A stretch of DNA of 64,000 nt from Paenibacillus methanolicus. GTDB lineage: Bacteria; Bacillota; Bacilli; Paenibacillales; Paenibacillaceae. The notes under the pieces are model-generated. The model made no database searches and had not been told where the DNA came from. It was given only the letters and a program-made list of their open reading frames with translations. Below, piece after piece: positions 9,591 to 19,053 of this stretch. The translations under genes were made by a program, and so were the position numbers. The stretch spans positions 124,001 through 188,000 of the forward strand of contig NZ_VNHS01000008.1 in NCBI RefSeq assembly GCF_008124765.1. Direction: 5' to 3'. How positions within the stretch are numbered: position 1 is the stretch's first letter; each line of letters begins with the position of its first letter.

Positions 9591-10448
9591 TTACGCTTCC
9601 TCCCACAGTCTTCTCACGTTTGCCAAGCCGATGGCGGTTCCCTTCTTGCACTCCTCCAGCCCTTCGAACTCGAGCGAGATATAACCGTCATAGCCGCTGC
9701 GCTTAATCAAGCAAAGGCTCTCGGCCAGATCCAGATCCCCTTGGCCCGCGATGGCGCCGCGCAGAAAGTTGCCGCTGGCGCTGCGGAACCAACCGTCTCC
9801 GGGATTGCGATACGATGGCCTGCGGTAGAAGTCCTTCACGTGCACCATCGAGGCGAACGGCAAATTGTTGCGGACGGCCGCGACCGGATCTTCATCGACG
9901 CAGACGAAATTGCCTACGTCCAGCGTTGTCCGAAAATTCGGCCGGTCCACCGCCTGGACGAGCGCTTGGACTCTGTCGCTGGCCTGCACGAAATAGCCGT
10001 GATTCTCGACGCTTGTCGTGATGCCGTATCCCGCCGCGTAATCCGCGATTTCGCCGCATGCCTCCGCCAGTTTGGCCAAGATTGCGTTAAAATGGCGGAT
10101 GGACGTATCATCGCTTCGGGCGACGTCATGCCGCATCAGCTTGACGCCGAGACGCGCTGCAAGTTCGACCTCCGACTTGACCCGTTCGATCTCCGACCGG
10201 TACGCTTCCTCCGATTCGACCGCGAAATTCGCGCCGATCGCGTAATTCGAAACCGCGATTCCCCGTGCCGCCGCTTTCTCGCGAATCGCGTCCGCGAGCT
10301 CCGGGTTGCCGGCAAGTTCGAATCCGACCGGCACGATCTCGACATGCTCGGCGCCTTGATCCGCCACCCAATCGATCACGCCCAGAATATCCATCTCGCC
10401 GGATTCGAGCGCCTGATACAAGCTATAAGAGCTTATGCCTAATTTCAT
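9591..10448 (-). CDS. sugar phosphate isomerase/epimerase (TIM barrel)
   Basis: The 285-residue protein has the xylose-isomerase-like TIM-barrel fold (AP_endonuc_2 family). Metal-site style motifs are visible: VENHGYFVQ (E and H), TTLDVGNFVCVDED, VHVKDF and SLEFEG, which supply the acidic and histidine ligands. Members isomerise or epimerise sugars or inositol derivatives. AAGGAG precedes ATG 10448. It lies 33 bases after a Gfo/Idh/MocA dehydrogenase, a frequent partner in sugar or inositol catabolism. The exact substrate cannot be read from the sequence. Confidence 0.9.
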   Translation of the reverse strand: MKLGISSYSLYQALESGEMDILGVIDWVADQGAEHVEIVPVGFELAGNPELADAIREKAAARGIAVSNYAIGANFAVESEEAYRSEIERVKSEVELAARLGVKLMRHDVARSDDTSIRHFNAILAKLAEACGEIADYAAGYGITTSVENHGYFVQASDRVQALVQAVDRPNFRTTLDVGNFVCVDEDPVAAVRNNLPFASMVHVKDFYRRPSYRNPGDGWFRSASGNFLRGAIAGQGDLDLAESLCLIKRSGYDGYISLEFEGLEECKKGTAIGLANVRRLWEEA

Positions 10449-10481
10449 GTTCGCGTCTCCTTCTCGTTCTCGTCTTTTCTA

Positions 10482-11546
10482 TTAAAGCCACACTTCTTCG
10501 CCGGTCCGCGCCGACTCGTAGATCCCGCACAACATTCGCATGACGGCGACGCCGTCCTCGACCGGACTGATCGGCTTGCTGCCCGCGCGCACGCTATCGA
10601 CGAAATGACGAACCTCGTTCAGAAACGCGTCTTCGATATGAATCGATTTGTTGTCCGTCTGCGGCGCGATATTGAGGATGGTGTTATGCTTCTCCGTTAC
10701 GATCGCCAGCTCCGGCTCGATCTCGATGCCGCCTTGATCGCCGTACAGTCTGACCGCGAACTCGTCTTTCTTCGCATGAAGCGTGAAGCTGACATCGACG
10801 AGCAACGACGCGCCGTTCTCGAACCGGATGAGGGCGTTGGCCATATCTTCGACGCCGTTGACGTTCGGATCGTAATCCGCCGCTTGGTAGAAGGATAGAT
10901 GTTGGATATGCGAACGATTGCCAAGCTTCTTATACGTATTGCCCGTTACCGATACCGGCTTCGGCCGGCCCATTAAATACCAGCACAGATCGATGATATG
11001 GACGCCAAGGTCGATCAACGGTCCGCCGCCGGAGCGTTCCGGATCGGCGAACCACCCGCCGGGATTGCCGAGCCGGCGAATGAACGAGGCTTTCGCATAG
11101 TAGATGCCGCCTACGTCGCCGTTATCGATGAACTGCTTGACCAGCTGCGCGTTGGCGTCATAGCGCCGGACGAAACCCACTTGAAGCGTCTTGCCGGATT
11201 CGCGCACGGCTTCCTCGATCCGCTCGGCCTCCTCAACCGTCCGGCAGAGCGGCTTCTCGACCAGCACATGTTTGCCGGCGCGAAGCGCGGCAATGCTGAT
11301 TTCCGCATGCGAGTTGTTCCACGTACAGATGCTGACCGCGTCTACCTCCGAATCGGCCAGCAGCTCGCGGTAATCGGTATACACCTTTCCGATGCCGTAT
11401 TTGCCCGCCTTCTCTTCCGCTCGCGTCCCGTTCAGGTCGCAGGCAGCTACCAGTTGAACCCCTTCAATTCTCCGGTAAGCTTGCAAATGCAACTCCGAGA
11501 TCGATCCCAACCCGATAATACCTACTTTGATTGTTGCTGCCGCCAT
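10482..11546 (-). CDS. Gfo/Idh/MocA family oxidoreductase
   Basis: The start is moved to ATG 11546 (MAAATIKVGIIGLGSI) because GGGGAGG lies ten bases upstream, giving 354 residues. It has an N-terminal Rossmann fold with GIIGLGSISELH, then the EKPLCRT motif with the conserved lysine, and GGGPLIDLGVHIIDLCWYL with the catalytic-region Asp/His. Family members are NAD(P)-dependent sugar or inositol dehydrogenases. It is the first gene of a two-gene operon with the TIM-barrel isomerase, divergent from an AraC regulator that probably controls it. Confidence 0.92.
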   Translation of the reverse strand: MAAATIKVGIIGLGSISELHLQAYRRIEGVQLVAACDLNGTRAEEKAGKYGIGKVYTDYRELLADSEVDAVSICTWNNSHAEISIAALRAGKHVLVEKPLCRTVEEAERIEEAVRESGKTLQVGFVRRYDANAQLVKQFIDNGDVGGIYYAKASFIRRLGNPGGWFADPERSGGGPLIDLGVHIIDLCWYLMGRPKPVSVTGNTYKKLGNRSHIQHLSFYQAADYDPNVNGVEDMANALIRFENGASLLVDVSFTLHAKKDEFAVRLYGDQGGIEIEPELAIVTEKHNTILNIAPQTDNKSIHIEDAFLNEVRHFVDSVRAGSKPISPVEDGVAVMRMLCGIYESARTGEEVWL

Positions 11547-11571
11547 ACGCGCGCTGCCTCCCCATTGATAG

Positions 11572-11599
11572 TTGCGAATAACCGGATTCGCATTATACA
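11572..11599 (+). promoter_or_regulatory. overlapping divergent promoters of the AraC/oxidoreductase pair
   Basis: On the plus strand TTGCGA (11572-11577), a 16-base spacer and TATACA (11594-11599) precede the AraC gene. On the minus strand a perfect TATAAT (11592-11597) faces the dehydrogenase, with only a weak -35. The two -10 elements overlap almost completely, so polymerase can serve only one direction at a time. Confidence 0.55.
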
Positions 11600-11640
11600 A
11601 TCAGGCTAACATATCCGCTACGCGAGGGAGAATAACCGTT

Positions 11641-12495
11641 ATGACCACATTCATGGATTATACGATCAGCAAATTGCCCATTCGGATCGTGGACCGAATG
11701 ATCGATCCCGGCACGCTGAGCGTCAAATCGCTGTCCTTAATCACGGCCGGCCATTTGCCCAACCGCACCTTGTTCCGGCGCTCGGCAACCTTCAACCACC
11801 ACGCAATCGTCTATATCGCGGATGGCTCCGGCACCTATCAAGTCAACGGCGGGGAGCGTCAACCGGTCGGCAAAGGCAGCTTCTTCCTTTTCTACCCGGG
11901 AGCGGTATTCGATTACGGGCCGGGTCCGAACGAGACGTGGGACGAGTTTTATTTCACGGTGGAAGGCACGCGTGTCGAAGAGTGGTTCGCGACCTGGCTC
12001 TCGGAGCCGGACCGGGTGAAGCAGGCGTGGAATTACGATACGCAGCGCGGGAAAATCGAACGCATCTTCGCGTTGATGGACAGCGGAGAGGCGGGCAACC
12101 TGGATCGGGCGGCGCTTCTGCTCGAGACCTTCCTATTCGAGCTCATGCAGAGCAGCAAGCCTCCGGGGAAGGCGCCTGCCGTCAGTCCGACGGCCGCCTT
12201 GCTCGAAGCGGTTCAAGCCGGGATCGCGGAGCCGTTCGACGCGGCGGCGCTCTGCGAACGCCACCATATCTCGATGTCGACGCTGCGCCGCGCGATCCAC
12301 AAGGCGACCGGCTACTCGCTGCATGAATACGTGCACCGGCTGAAGATATCCGAAGCGAAGAACATCTTGCTCAACACGAATCAATCGGTGAAGGAAACGG
12401 CCATCGCGCTCGGGTTCAAGGACGTCTTCTACTTTTCCCGGCTGTTCAAGAAAATCGTCGGCGTCTCGCCCCAACATTACCGTAATCATGTTTAA
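11641..12495 (+). CDS. AraC family transcriptional regulator
   Basis: The start at ATG 11641 follows GAGGGAG. The 284-residue protein has a cupin-like ligand domain (about residues 40-140: NHHAIVYIADGSGTY, GSFFLFYPGAVFDY) and two C-terminal helix-turn-helix motifs. The second matches the family signature (SEAKNILLNTNQSVKETAIA, then YFSRLFKKIVGVSPQHYR). Such regulators sense a sugar or related ligand and activate neighbouring catabolic genes, here most likely the divergent dehydrogenase/isomerase operon. Confidence 0.93.
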   Translation: MTTFMDYTISKLPIRIVDRMIDPGTLSVKSLSLITAGHLPNRTLFRRSATFNHHAIVYIADGSGTYQVNGGERQPVGKGSFFLFYPGAVFDYGPGPNETWDEFYFTVEGTRVEEWFATWLSEPDRVKQAWNYDTQRGKIERIFALMDSGEAGNLDRAALLLETFLFELMQSSKPPGKAPAVSPTAALLEAVQAGIAEPFDAAALCERHHISMSTLRRAIHKATGYSLHEYVHRLKISEAKNILLNTNQSVKETAIALGFKDVFYFSRLFKKIVGVSPQHYRNHV

Positions 12496-12787
12496 GACAA
12501 GCGGAATAATTTGATTTTATTTTTACAATTTTCAGACTATTGTTTACACCGACTTCATGTTGATCGCTTATGCTGATCGTAGAACCATTACAGGCAAGTT
12601 CAAAAAGCCGATGATTCGGCACCGAGAAGGTTGCTTGAAGGCGAAGAAGGAAGAGCGGAGTTTTGGCCAACCTAAATGAGCACCGGATTTCAAGCCTGAA
12701 CGCAAAATTCGATGCCGAGTTTCTTCCTGATTTGCTTCGTGATCAATCGGCGACTTTTTGAGCTACCTCTAACAAGGAGGCGATCTC
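12496..12787. other. intergenic region with a weak CodY-like box
   Basis: No gene is supported in these roughly 290 bases; the one minus-strand frame lacks a ribosome binding site. A 15-base AT-rich stretch at 12527-12541 agrees at 13 of 15 positions with the CodY consensus AATTTTCWGAAAATT, which may be chance. A strong AAGGAGG before 12788 belongs to the next gene. Confidence 0.35.
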
Positions 12788-13090
12788 ATGTATATCTTTC
12801 TCGCGTTAATGTCCGGCGTCCTTCTTATCTTCGCCCTGTTGACCGTTTCGCTTCACATGAAAATCAACCGTACCCGCAAGGCGCTCCGTCAAACTTATGG
12901 TTACTCTCGCGTCCGCAAATCAAAAAAACGCCGCAACGATCACGACGTTTTCTGGATGGGCGGCGGCGTCTCGGATACCGGATCAGACCGTTCCGGGTCG
13001 GACGGCGGATCTAGCTGCGGCTCCGGTTCCGATGGAGGTGGCGGGTCCAGCTGCGGCGGGGGCTGCGGGGGCGGAGGCGGAGGCGATTAA
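12788..13090 (+). CDS. small membrane protein with Gly/Ser/Cys-rich tail
   Basis: AAGGAGG precedes ATG 12788. The 100-residue protein has one N-terminal membrane helix (about residues 2-24), a basic stretch (RVRKSKKRR) and a low-complexity tail from about residue 58 made almost only of Gly, Ser, Asp and four Cys, ending in a run of glycines. Similar Gly-rich cysteine-containing tails occur on unrelated small bacterial membrane proteins; their role is unknown. It could be a metal-binding or surface-exposed segment, but nothing in the sequence proves this. Confidence 0.7.
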   Translation: MYIFLALMSGVLLIFALLTVSLHMKINRTRKALRQTYGYSRVRKSKKRRNDHDVFWMGGGVSDTGSDRSGSDGGSSCGSGSDGGGGSSCGGGCGGGGGGD

Positions 13091-13140
13091 GGCGCTCTGC
13101 CCAGCCCTGCGTTCATCTACCGTACCCCCAAAGCCCTCGC

Positions 13141-14703
13141 TTAGACTCCGCCCGCTGCAAGCTGACCCGTATATGCCCGTATTCCATCCGCCACGCTCTG
13201 GGCGACGCGGTCTTGGAACTCCTCCGTGAAAATAATTTGTTCCTCCTCCTGATTCGACAGGAACCCGACCTCCAGCAGCGCCGCCGGCATCGTCGTCTCC
13301 CGCAGCACCTGGAAGCTCTGCTTCTTCACCTTCCGATCCTTAAAGCCCGTCGCCCCGAGCAAATACTGGTGCATCACTTCCGCGAAAGCTTTGCTATTAT
13401 CATGATAATAGAACGATTCGGTGCCCTTGACGTCCGGCTTATTCTTCACGGAATTCGCGTGAAGCGAGAGAAACAGATCCGCTCCCAGCCGATTCGCAAG
13501 CTGCGCGCGTTCGGACAGCGTCGGGTAGGTATCGTCCGTTCGGGTCATCACGATCTGTATATCGGGATCGTTCTGGAACAGCCGCTCGATCTTCAGCGCG
13601 AGCGCAAGCGTGAACGCTTTCTCCTGCGTCTTGGTATAGCCGATCGTACCGGGGTCGCTGCCGCCGTGGCCGGCATCCAAGACGACGATGCGCTTACCCG
13701 TAGGCAAGGGATCGGACGGAACCGCCGGAATAACGGGATCGGATGGAATGCTCGGCAAGGCAGGCGCCGGGCCGCCGCCCGTCCCGTTCAGGTCGATCGT
13801 CCAAACTATGTCAACGCCCTCTCCCTCGCTGTAAACCGAGTAGTCCTGCTTCGCCTTCAAATCCATCACGATTCGCACCTTCGGCGGCGATTCGCTGAAC
13901 AGCGAGTACCTTACCTTGCTGACGTTCGGTTCGTCCGGAAGTTCGATCGCGCCGCTTTGCTTGCCGAACTCCCCTTGAGTTAGCGTGAAACCGTCCGCAT
14001 AGCCGGTCTGCGGCAGATCGACAACGATGCGGTCCGGTCCCGTCAACGCGGTCACTTCCGGCACGCCGCCCCCTTCCACCGTGACCGATAGACGGTTATC
14101 GGTGAACCGGATGTCTTGCACGCGCCCAACCGCGTCATCGGTCGGCGGTTGAATCTCCGAGCTGCCCTGTCCGGCCTCTCCTTCGATTGGCGGCATGCTG
14201 TTATCCGGTTGAGACGGCGAGTCCTCATCCGGCTTAGGCTGCTCCGGCGATAGGGGCTCGGTCAGTACGACCCGCTGCTTCTTCCCGTCCCAGCCGACCG
14301 TAAGTCCCATGTTCTCCCCGACGAACCGAAGCGGAACAAGAGTCGTGGACGCCTGCACGACCGGCGCGGCGATCAGCGACCGAGGGTCTCCGTCCACGAG
14401 CGCGGAAGCGCTGCCGATCGTCAAATCGATCTGCCTGTCATCCTTGGCGATCTTCACCTTGTTCTCTGCCTTGTTCCAATCCACCTGAAAACCGAGCTTC
14501 TCCACGATAATCCGGATCGGCACCATGACGCTGTTGTTGGACACCTGAAGCTTCAAGGCCGGCGGCAGTTCCAACTGCTGTTCATTAAGCACGATTTGCA
14601 GCTTGCCGGAAGCGGCGGCCGCGGCTTGTCCGTTCGCCTGGAATGCAAAGGCAAACACGAGCGCGGCCGCGAACGCGAGCAGCGTCTGAACACGTTTCTT
14701 CAT
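13141..14703 (-). CDS. N-acetylmuramoyl-L-alanine amidase with stalk and AMIN domains
   Basis: The 520-residue secreted protein carries a signal peptide (about 1-30), a copper-amine-oxidase-N-like domain (about 35-150: NNSVMVPIRIIVEKLGF, TTLVPLRFVGENMGL), an acidic Pro-rich linker, an AMIN domain (about 190-310) and a C-terminal Amidase_3 domain. All zinc/catalytic residues are visible: DAGHGG, EKAFTLALAL, SLHANS and LLEVGFLSN. It cleaves the amide between MurNAc and the stem peptide; the N-terminal domains probably target it to the wall. It is transcribed alone, on the same strand as the following stalk-domain protein. Confidence 0.94.
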   Translation of the reverse strand: MKKRVQTLLAFAAALVFAFAFQANGQAAAAASGKLQIVLNEQQLELPPALKLQVSNNSVMVPIRIIVEKLGFQVDWNKAENKVKIAKDDRQIDLTIGSASALVDGDPRSLIAAPVVQASTTLVPLRFVGENMGLTVGWDGKKQRVVLTEPLSPEQPKPDEDSPSQPDNSMPPIEGEAGQGSSEIQPPTDDAVGRVQDIRFTDNRLSVTVEGGGVPEVTALTGPDRIVVDLPQTGYADGFTLTQGEFGKQSGAIELPDEPNVSKVRYSLFSESPPKVRIVMDLKAKQDYSVYSEGEGVDIVWTIDLNGTGGGPAPALPSIPSDPVIPAVPSDPLPTGKRIVVLDAGHGGSDPGTIGYTKTQEKAFTLALALKIERLFQNDPDIQIVMTRTDDTYPTLSERAQLANRLGADLFLSLHANSVKNKPDVKGTESFYYHDNSKAFAEVMHQYLLGATGFKDRKVKKQSFQVLRETTMPAALLEVGFLSNQEEEQIIFTEEFQDRVAQSVADGIRAYTGQLAAGGV

Positions 14704-14892
14704 AAGTTCCTCTCATCCCATCTTTCTCTTCGAATTTGATTGCGTCCGAACCCAAAGAAGCCCGTAATTTTTAGACGAGTACGTCGGCGTTTTGTTGCAG
14801 GTTATTCTAAATTTTTCCTTAACCGCCGTTTACTCGACAGCCGGCGACACGCGCCACCTGTCGAATATCAACGCCGCACGCTATGCACGCAG

Positions 14893-14923
14893 CAAAAAGC
14901 TCCGCGCATCATGCGCGGAGCTT
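14893..14923 (-). terminator. terminator of the stalk-domain gene
   Basis: A near-perfect 13-base stem (14897-14909 with 14911-14923) is followed on the minus strand by TTTTT (14894-14898 on the plus strand are As). It lies 15 bases past the stop at 14938. Confidence 0.85.
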
Positions 14924-14937
14924 CTGGAGTCGGGCTA

Positions 14938-16035
14938 TTATTTGCGTGCGTAGAATCCGATCAACTCTTTCGTCTCCGGGTGGATAACCACGACGAGCGG
15001 TCCGAGAAGCGCATCTTGATCGGTCGAGTACGTGACCGTGATCAGCTTGCCTTCCTTCGCAACGAGGTCGGCCAACGCTTGTTTCTGCTTATCGGTCGAC
15101 GTCATGACGCCAGCCGATTTGGCAGGAACGACCGACACGAGCGCTTCATCTTTCTTCGTTACCAGGCGGGACTGCTGCTCTTTCGGAACGAAGGACCAGC
15201 CGAGCTCGCGGAATTCGGCGGCGTTCTCCGGCTGCTCGTCAAGCACGACGAGCACGTGGAGCGGGCTAATCGGCGGCAGGCTCTTCGTCATGATCGGACC
15301 GTAATACGCGCGCACCTTCGTGCCCGGCTTCACTTGCGACCACTCGACCGGCTGTCCTTCCGGCGTGATGACGAGCGTTTCTTTGCCCGCGTTCAACGTC
15401 AGCTCCGGCTTCTCTTGGCCGAATTGAATTTGCCAGCCGTCCGTCGAGTTGCCCGACGACAGCACCGCGTCTTCCTTAACCAGCGTGTGCTGGCCGACCG
15501 TAATCGTGGCCGCATGCGATTGGCCCGGGTAGCTGAGCGCCATGATCGGACCGTATTCCGCCGTCACTTGCATGCCTTCCTTCAGATCCTTCACGGCGAC
15601 CGTCTTGCCTTGCGAATCCTTGATGACCGTCTCTTTGTCCGCCGTCAGAATGATCCACTTGTTCGTGCCGCGGCCGAGTACTTCGAGCTTCACGCTGCCG
15701 TCTTCCAGCGCCGTCGTCTTCGCGATGACGCCCGAGATCAGAATGTAGTCCGTCTCTTCTTCTTGCTGCTGATCGCCTTCGCCCTGCAATTTAATTTCTT
15801 TGCCGTTCCAGCTCAGCTCGTAGCCGAGGGCGCTTGCCGTATCCCGTGCCGGCAAATAGGCTTTGCCGTTAATATAAACCGGATGCAGGGCCGTGCTCTC
15901 GCCGTTGACCGATACTTGAATGTCGCTGCGCAGCAAGCCGTGAACTTTCTCGATGAATCCTCCTGCTCCGGCCACCGCCGTCGTCGACAATACACCAGCT
16001 GCAGTTACCGCAATAATCCAAGATTTTTTGTTCAT
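14938..16035 (-). CDS. secreted stalk (copper amine oxidase N-like) domain protein
   Basis: The start is taken as ATG 16035 (MNKKSWIIAV) because GAGGAG lies nine bases upstream, giving 365 residues. A signal peptide (about 1-25) is followed by one stalk domain (about 38-80: YINGKAYLPARDTASALGY). Two copies of a beta-type unit follow, each ending in a closely similar motif, EYGPIMALSYPGQS and YYGPIMTKSLPPIS. The C-terminal part is a further mixed domain. No enzyme motif is visible; it is probably a cell-surface or envelope-associated protein. Confidence 0.85.
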   Translation of the reverse strand: MNKKSWIIAVTAAGVLSTTAVAGAGGFIEKVHGLLRSDIQVSVNGESTALHPVYINGKAYLPARDTASALGYELSWNGKEIKLQGEGDQQQEEETDYILISGVIAKTTALEDGSVKLEVLGRGTNKWIILTADKETVIKDSQGKTVAVKDLKEGMQVTAEYGPIMALSYPGQSHAATITVGQHTLVKEDAVLSSGNSTDGWQIQFGQEKPELTLNAGKETLVITPEGQPVEWSQVKPGTKVRAYYGPIMTKSLPPISPLHVLVVLDEQPENAAEFRELGWSFVPKEQQSRLVTKKDEALVSVVPAKSAGVMTSTDKQKQALADLVAKEGKLITVTYSTDQDALLGPLVVVIHPETKELIGFYARK

Positions 16036-16156
16036 CCTTAATCGCTCCTCTGTTGTCATTTTGATTCAAACTTGCTTGTTTCGTGCTATTTGATTACTCA
16101 GACGCAACTCGATGCGAAAAGGTTACACAAGAAAATATTCCCATTTTGCACATATA

Positions 16157-16190
16157 AAAAAAGCCCGCCTCATTCGAAAATGAAGCGGGT
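16157..16190 (-). terminator. terminator behind the chemoreceptor pseudogene
   Basis: GCCCGCCTCATT (16163-16174) pairs with AATGAAGCGGGT (16179-16190) around CGAA. On the minus strand it ends in seven Ts. Confidence 0.85.
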
Positions 16191-16207
16191 CGTCATGAAC
16201 GCGAGCC

Positions 16208-17714
16208 TTATTTCATTTTGAACTTCATCACCATATCTTGAAGCTCGGTCGCCATCTGGCTCAGCGAATCGGAGTAAGCCGCGATCTCCTGCATACTCCG
16301 ATATTGCTCGGCCGTGGAGGAACTCACCGACGTCAGCTCGTTCAGCGACTCTCTGGAGATGCCGAGAGTCTCGTTCATGGACGCCGCGATCTCCTCGGAG
16401 CTGACCGACATCTGCTCGGATGCCGCGGACACCTCTTGGATCTGCGCGGTTACGTCGCCGACCGCATCGACGATGCGATCGAAGATGCTGCCGAGCTCCT
16501 CGACCTGCTCCACGCCGTGCTGCACGACTTGGACGGCCAGCTTCTTCACTTCGGCGGCGACGACCGCGAAGCCGCGGCCGTGTTCGCCCGCGCGCGCTGC
16601 TTCGATCGCCGCGTTCAGCGACAGCAGATTCGTCTGCGCCGCGATCTCGGAGATGAACTGCACGATCTGGTTGACTTCCTGCGACTTGTTCTCGAGCGTC
16701 TGGACGGAATGCACCGAGCGGCCAACGACTTCGTTCGCGTTCACGATTTCCGTCACGGCGTTCTTCACCGCGATGCTGCCCATCCTCACTTGCTCGTTCA
16801 TTCCCTGCGCCATCTCGTAGACGTTGCTCGAAGATTCCGCCACGCGCTGGATGCCGATCGCCATTTCCTCCATTGCCGTGGACGACTGCTCGGAGCCTTC
16901 GAATTGAACGCGGGCGCCTTGCGCCATTTGATCCACCGACTTGGCCATATTCTCCGCGGCGTCGGACGAGCTCGTGGCGATGGCCGACAGCTGCTCCGAC
17001 GAGGCTGCCGTATGCTGGACGGACTCGGACATTTTGCCGAGCGTGCCGCTGAACGCGTCGAGCATGTCGTTCAGAATCATTTTCATCTGCAGCAACTCAT
17101 CGTTGCCCGCGACTGCAAGGCGCGGCGTCAAATCGCCCTTCGCGACGACTTTCATCGTTGTGATCATTGCGAAAATCGGCTTCAGCATCAAAGAGGAGAA
17201 CAGGTAGGCGAGAATCGCCACCGCCGCGGCTCCTACCACGATGGTGATCCATGTCATGACTTGGACTTGACGGACCGAACTCAGCAGCTCAGCCTCATCC
17301 CCGGCAACGACGACGCGCCAGACGGTTTGTTCGATGACCGCATAAAAAGCAAGCTCGCGAACGTCTGCCGCGGACGTGTATTCGACACGCCCTTCTTTCT
17401 TCGCCAACACTTCGTTCGCGAAGAGCTCCGCCGTCTCTTCGCTCTCGACGTCTTTCAGCGATTTCGTGGCGAGCGACGTGTCCTTATGCGATTGATAAAC
17501 GCCGGATTGGGAGAGTATATAAGCATAGCCGCTCTCGCCCATTTGGATGTTCTCCAAGTCCTCGATTAGGCTCTCGTGGCTGACCATGCATTGCAGGAGC
17601 CCCGGCGAATTCGCCGCTATCGGTCAGGATCGGCACGTCGATCATGACGCTCGATGGCAAGCACCAACGCGAAAAACGTTACTTTCGCTTTAAATGAGCC
17701 GGTAAACTACGCAT
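16208..17714 (-). pseudogene. decayed methyl-accepting chemotaxis protein
   Basis: The open part (16208-17587, 459 residues) holds the last third of a dCache sensor, one membrane helix, HAMP and an intact signalling domain ([19 protein letters not shown]). The 5' end is broken. A good ribosome binding site and ATG at 17714 open a frame that stops after 11 codons. A typical first membrane segment (KVTFFALVLAI) lies in a second frame. A late dCache stretch ([16 protein letters not shown]) lies in a third frame, directly next to it. About 200 residues are therefore deleted and at least two frame changes separate start from body. ATG 17587 has no ribosome binding site. Confidence 0.8.
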
Positions 17715-17867
17715 GATTTCCTCTCCTCTCGTTTCATTGTCGTTGACCTCTTAAAAATGATTTTAGACATGTATCGACACCATCATTAGCGTTATATTAG
17801 GTATTCCTGAAGCATTTCGAATCCGTCCCCCTTGTGCAAAACACCACAATCGATTTCGTTGTCGGAA

Positions 17868-17905
17868 ATAAAAAACGGCACATCTCCGAAAGGAGACATG
17901 CCGTC
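17868..17905 (-). terminator. terminator of the Bax-inhibitor-1-like gene
   Basis: ACGGCACATCTCC and its inverted copy around GAAA form a long stem. On the minus strand it is followed by six Ts. It lies about 27 bases past the stop at 17933. Confidence 0.85.
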
Positions 17906-17932
17906 TTGAGGATGCTTTCAAACCGATCGTGC

Positions 17933-18577
17933 TTAGTCTTCCGTCAACGACTTCACGAAGCGAAGGGCGAACAGGACGATGTTGATCAGGTCGAGGTAAA
18001 TGTTGACGACCATGAGCGGAATTTCGCTTTCGTCGAACCCTTCCTTGGCCATGCGGTTGAAGTCGTACAGCGTATAGCCCATGAAGATCAACAATCCGAA
18101 GCCCGCGTAGAACGTCTCCATCGCGCCGTCGAACGGGAAGATGAACTGCATCAGACCGATCAGAATGAGACCGATCAGCGAGGCGAACAGGAATCCGTGC
18201 AAGAAGCGGAAGTCTTCCTTCGTTCTCGACGCGTAAATCGCCAGACCCGCGTAGACCAGCACCGCGACGCCAACCGTCTGAATGACGATCGAGCTACCCA
18301 TCGATGCGATATAGTAGCTTAGCGTAAATTGAAGCGTGGCGCCCGATACGAGCATGAACGCATACATGAGCGGGTAGCCAATCGACGTTCTTCTGCGCAG
18401 GAACATCATCCCGATGAGCAGCGCGAGCTCGAGAATAATGAGCGGTATACGCGCAGCCGTCGGCAGCATCGTGCCGATGAACATGCCGACGCCCGAAACG
18501 ATCAAGGCGAAGAAGAAGGTCAGCATTAGTTTGGCCATCGGATTGCCATACGAGCTGGAAGAAGCGTTGTAATTCAT
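17933..18577 (-). CDS. Bax inhibitor-1/YccA family membrane protein
   Basis: The 214-residue protein has seven hydrophobic helices and the family's C-terminal features (YTLYDFNRMAK, IYLDLINIVLFALR). In Bacillus the homologue YetJ is a pH-sensitive calcium leak channel; other bacterial members interact with FtsH. The conserved acidic residues in the last helices are present. It is a single gene with its own terminator. Confidence 0.93.
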   Translation of the reverse strand: MNYNASSSSYGNPMAKLMLTFFFALIVSGVGMFIGTMLPTAARIPLIILELALLIGMMFLRRRTSIGYPLMYAFMLVSGATLQFTLSYYIASMGSSIVIQTVGVAVLVYAGLAIYASRTKEDFRFLHGFLFASLIGLILIGLMQFIFPFDGAMETFYAGFGLLIFMGYTLYDFNRMAKEGFDESEIPLMVVNIYLDLINIVLFALRFVKSLTED

Positions 18578-18645
18578 GGTTCGTTAACTCCCCTTAAAAA
18601 AATAGTGGTGATGCTCTTCTGTTACGCGCGACGGCGCCGTCCGTT

Positions 18646-19053
18646 TCAGGGCGTGCCCAAAATCAGCTTGACGCCTTCGATCTTCAGCTGGTCCATGCGG
18701 ATCACCCAGTCGCGAAACGTGGCATACGCTTCGTCGGTGTAACCGAACAGTCGTCTCAGCTCGCTGACGACCAGCTTTTCTTCGTCGTTGTAATCGCCGT
18801 CCGCGAACATGAGCAATAGCATCTCCGCGAAGAACACGTTCTTCACTTGCTCGTTGTCGAGCGAGCCAACGATATCGGCCAGCTGGCGATCCTTCTTCAC
18901 GGCGTACGGCTCTCGCCAGTCCAGCTCCGCCATGATGCCGCTTATAAAGCCCTGCTCCTTGCGGTTGACGCAGCCATCGGCCTCCGCGACAAGGTGAGCC
19001 AAATCCAGAAACGCTTCCTTATGCGCCTTGGACTGTAAAAAATGCAGAAACAC
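18646..19053 (-). CDS. TerB-like tellurite-resistance family protein
   Basis: The start is taken as GTG 19053 (M/V-FLHFLQSK) because GGGGGAG lies ten bases upstream, giving 135 residues. The protein is all-helical with two similar acidic repeats, HLVAEADGCVNRKEQGFI and LLMFADGDYNDEEKLVV, which match the metal-binding-type loops of TerB/TerD-associated domains. The function of stand-alone TerB proteins is not established. The family call is moderate. Confidence 0.7.
   Translation of the reverse strand: MFLHFLQSKAHKEAFLDLAHLVAEADGCVNRKEQGFISGIMAELDWREPYAVKKDRQLADIVGSLDNEQVKNVFFAEMLLLMFADGDYNDEEKLVVSELRRLFGYTDEAYATFRDWVIRMDQLKIEGVKLILGTP

Noticed and set aside
12527..12541. CodY-like box (13 of 15 positions)
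   Set aside because: AT-rich consensus easily matched by chance, and no promoter or metabolic gene is placed to be controlled by it.
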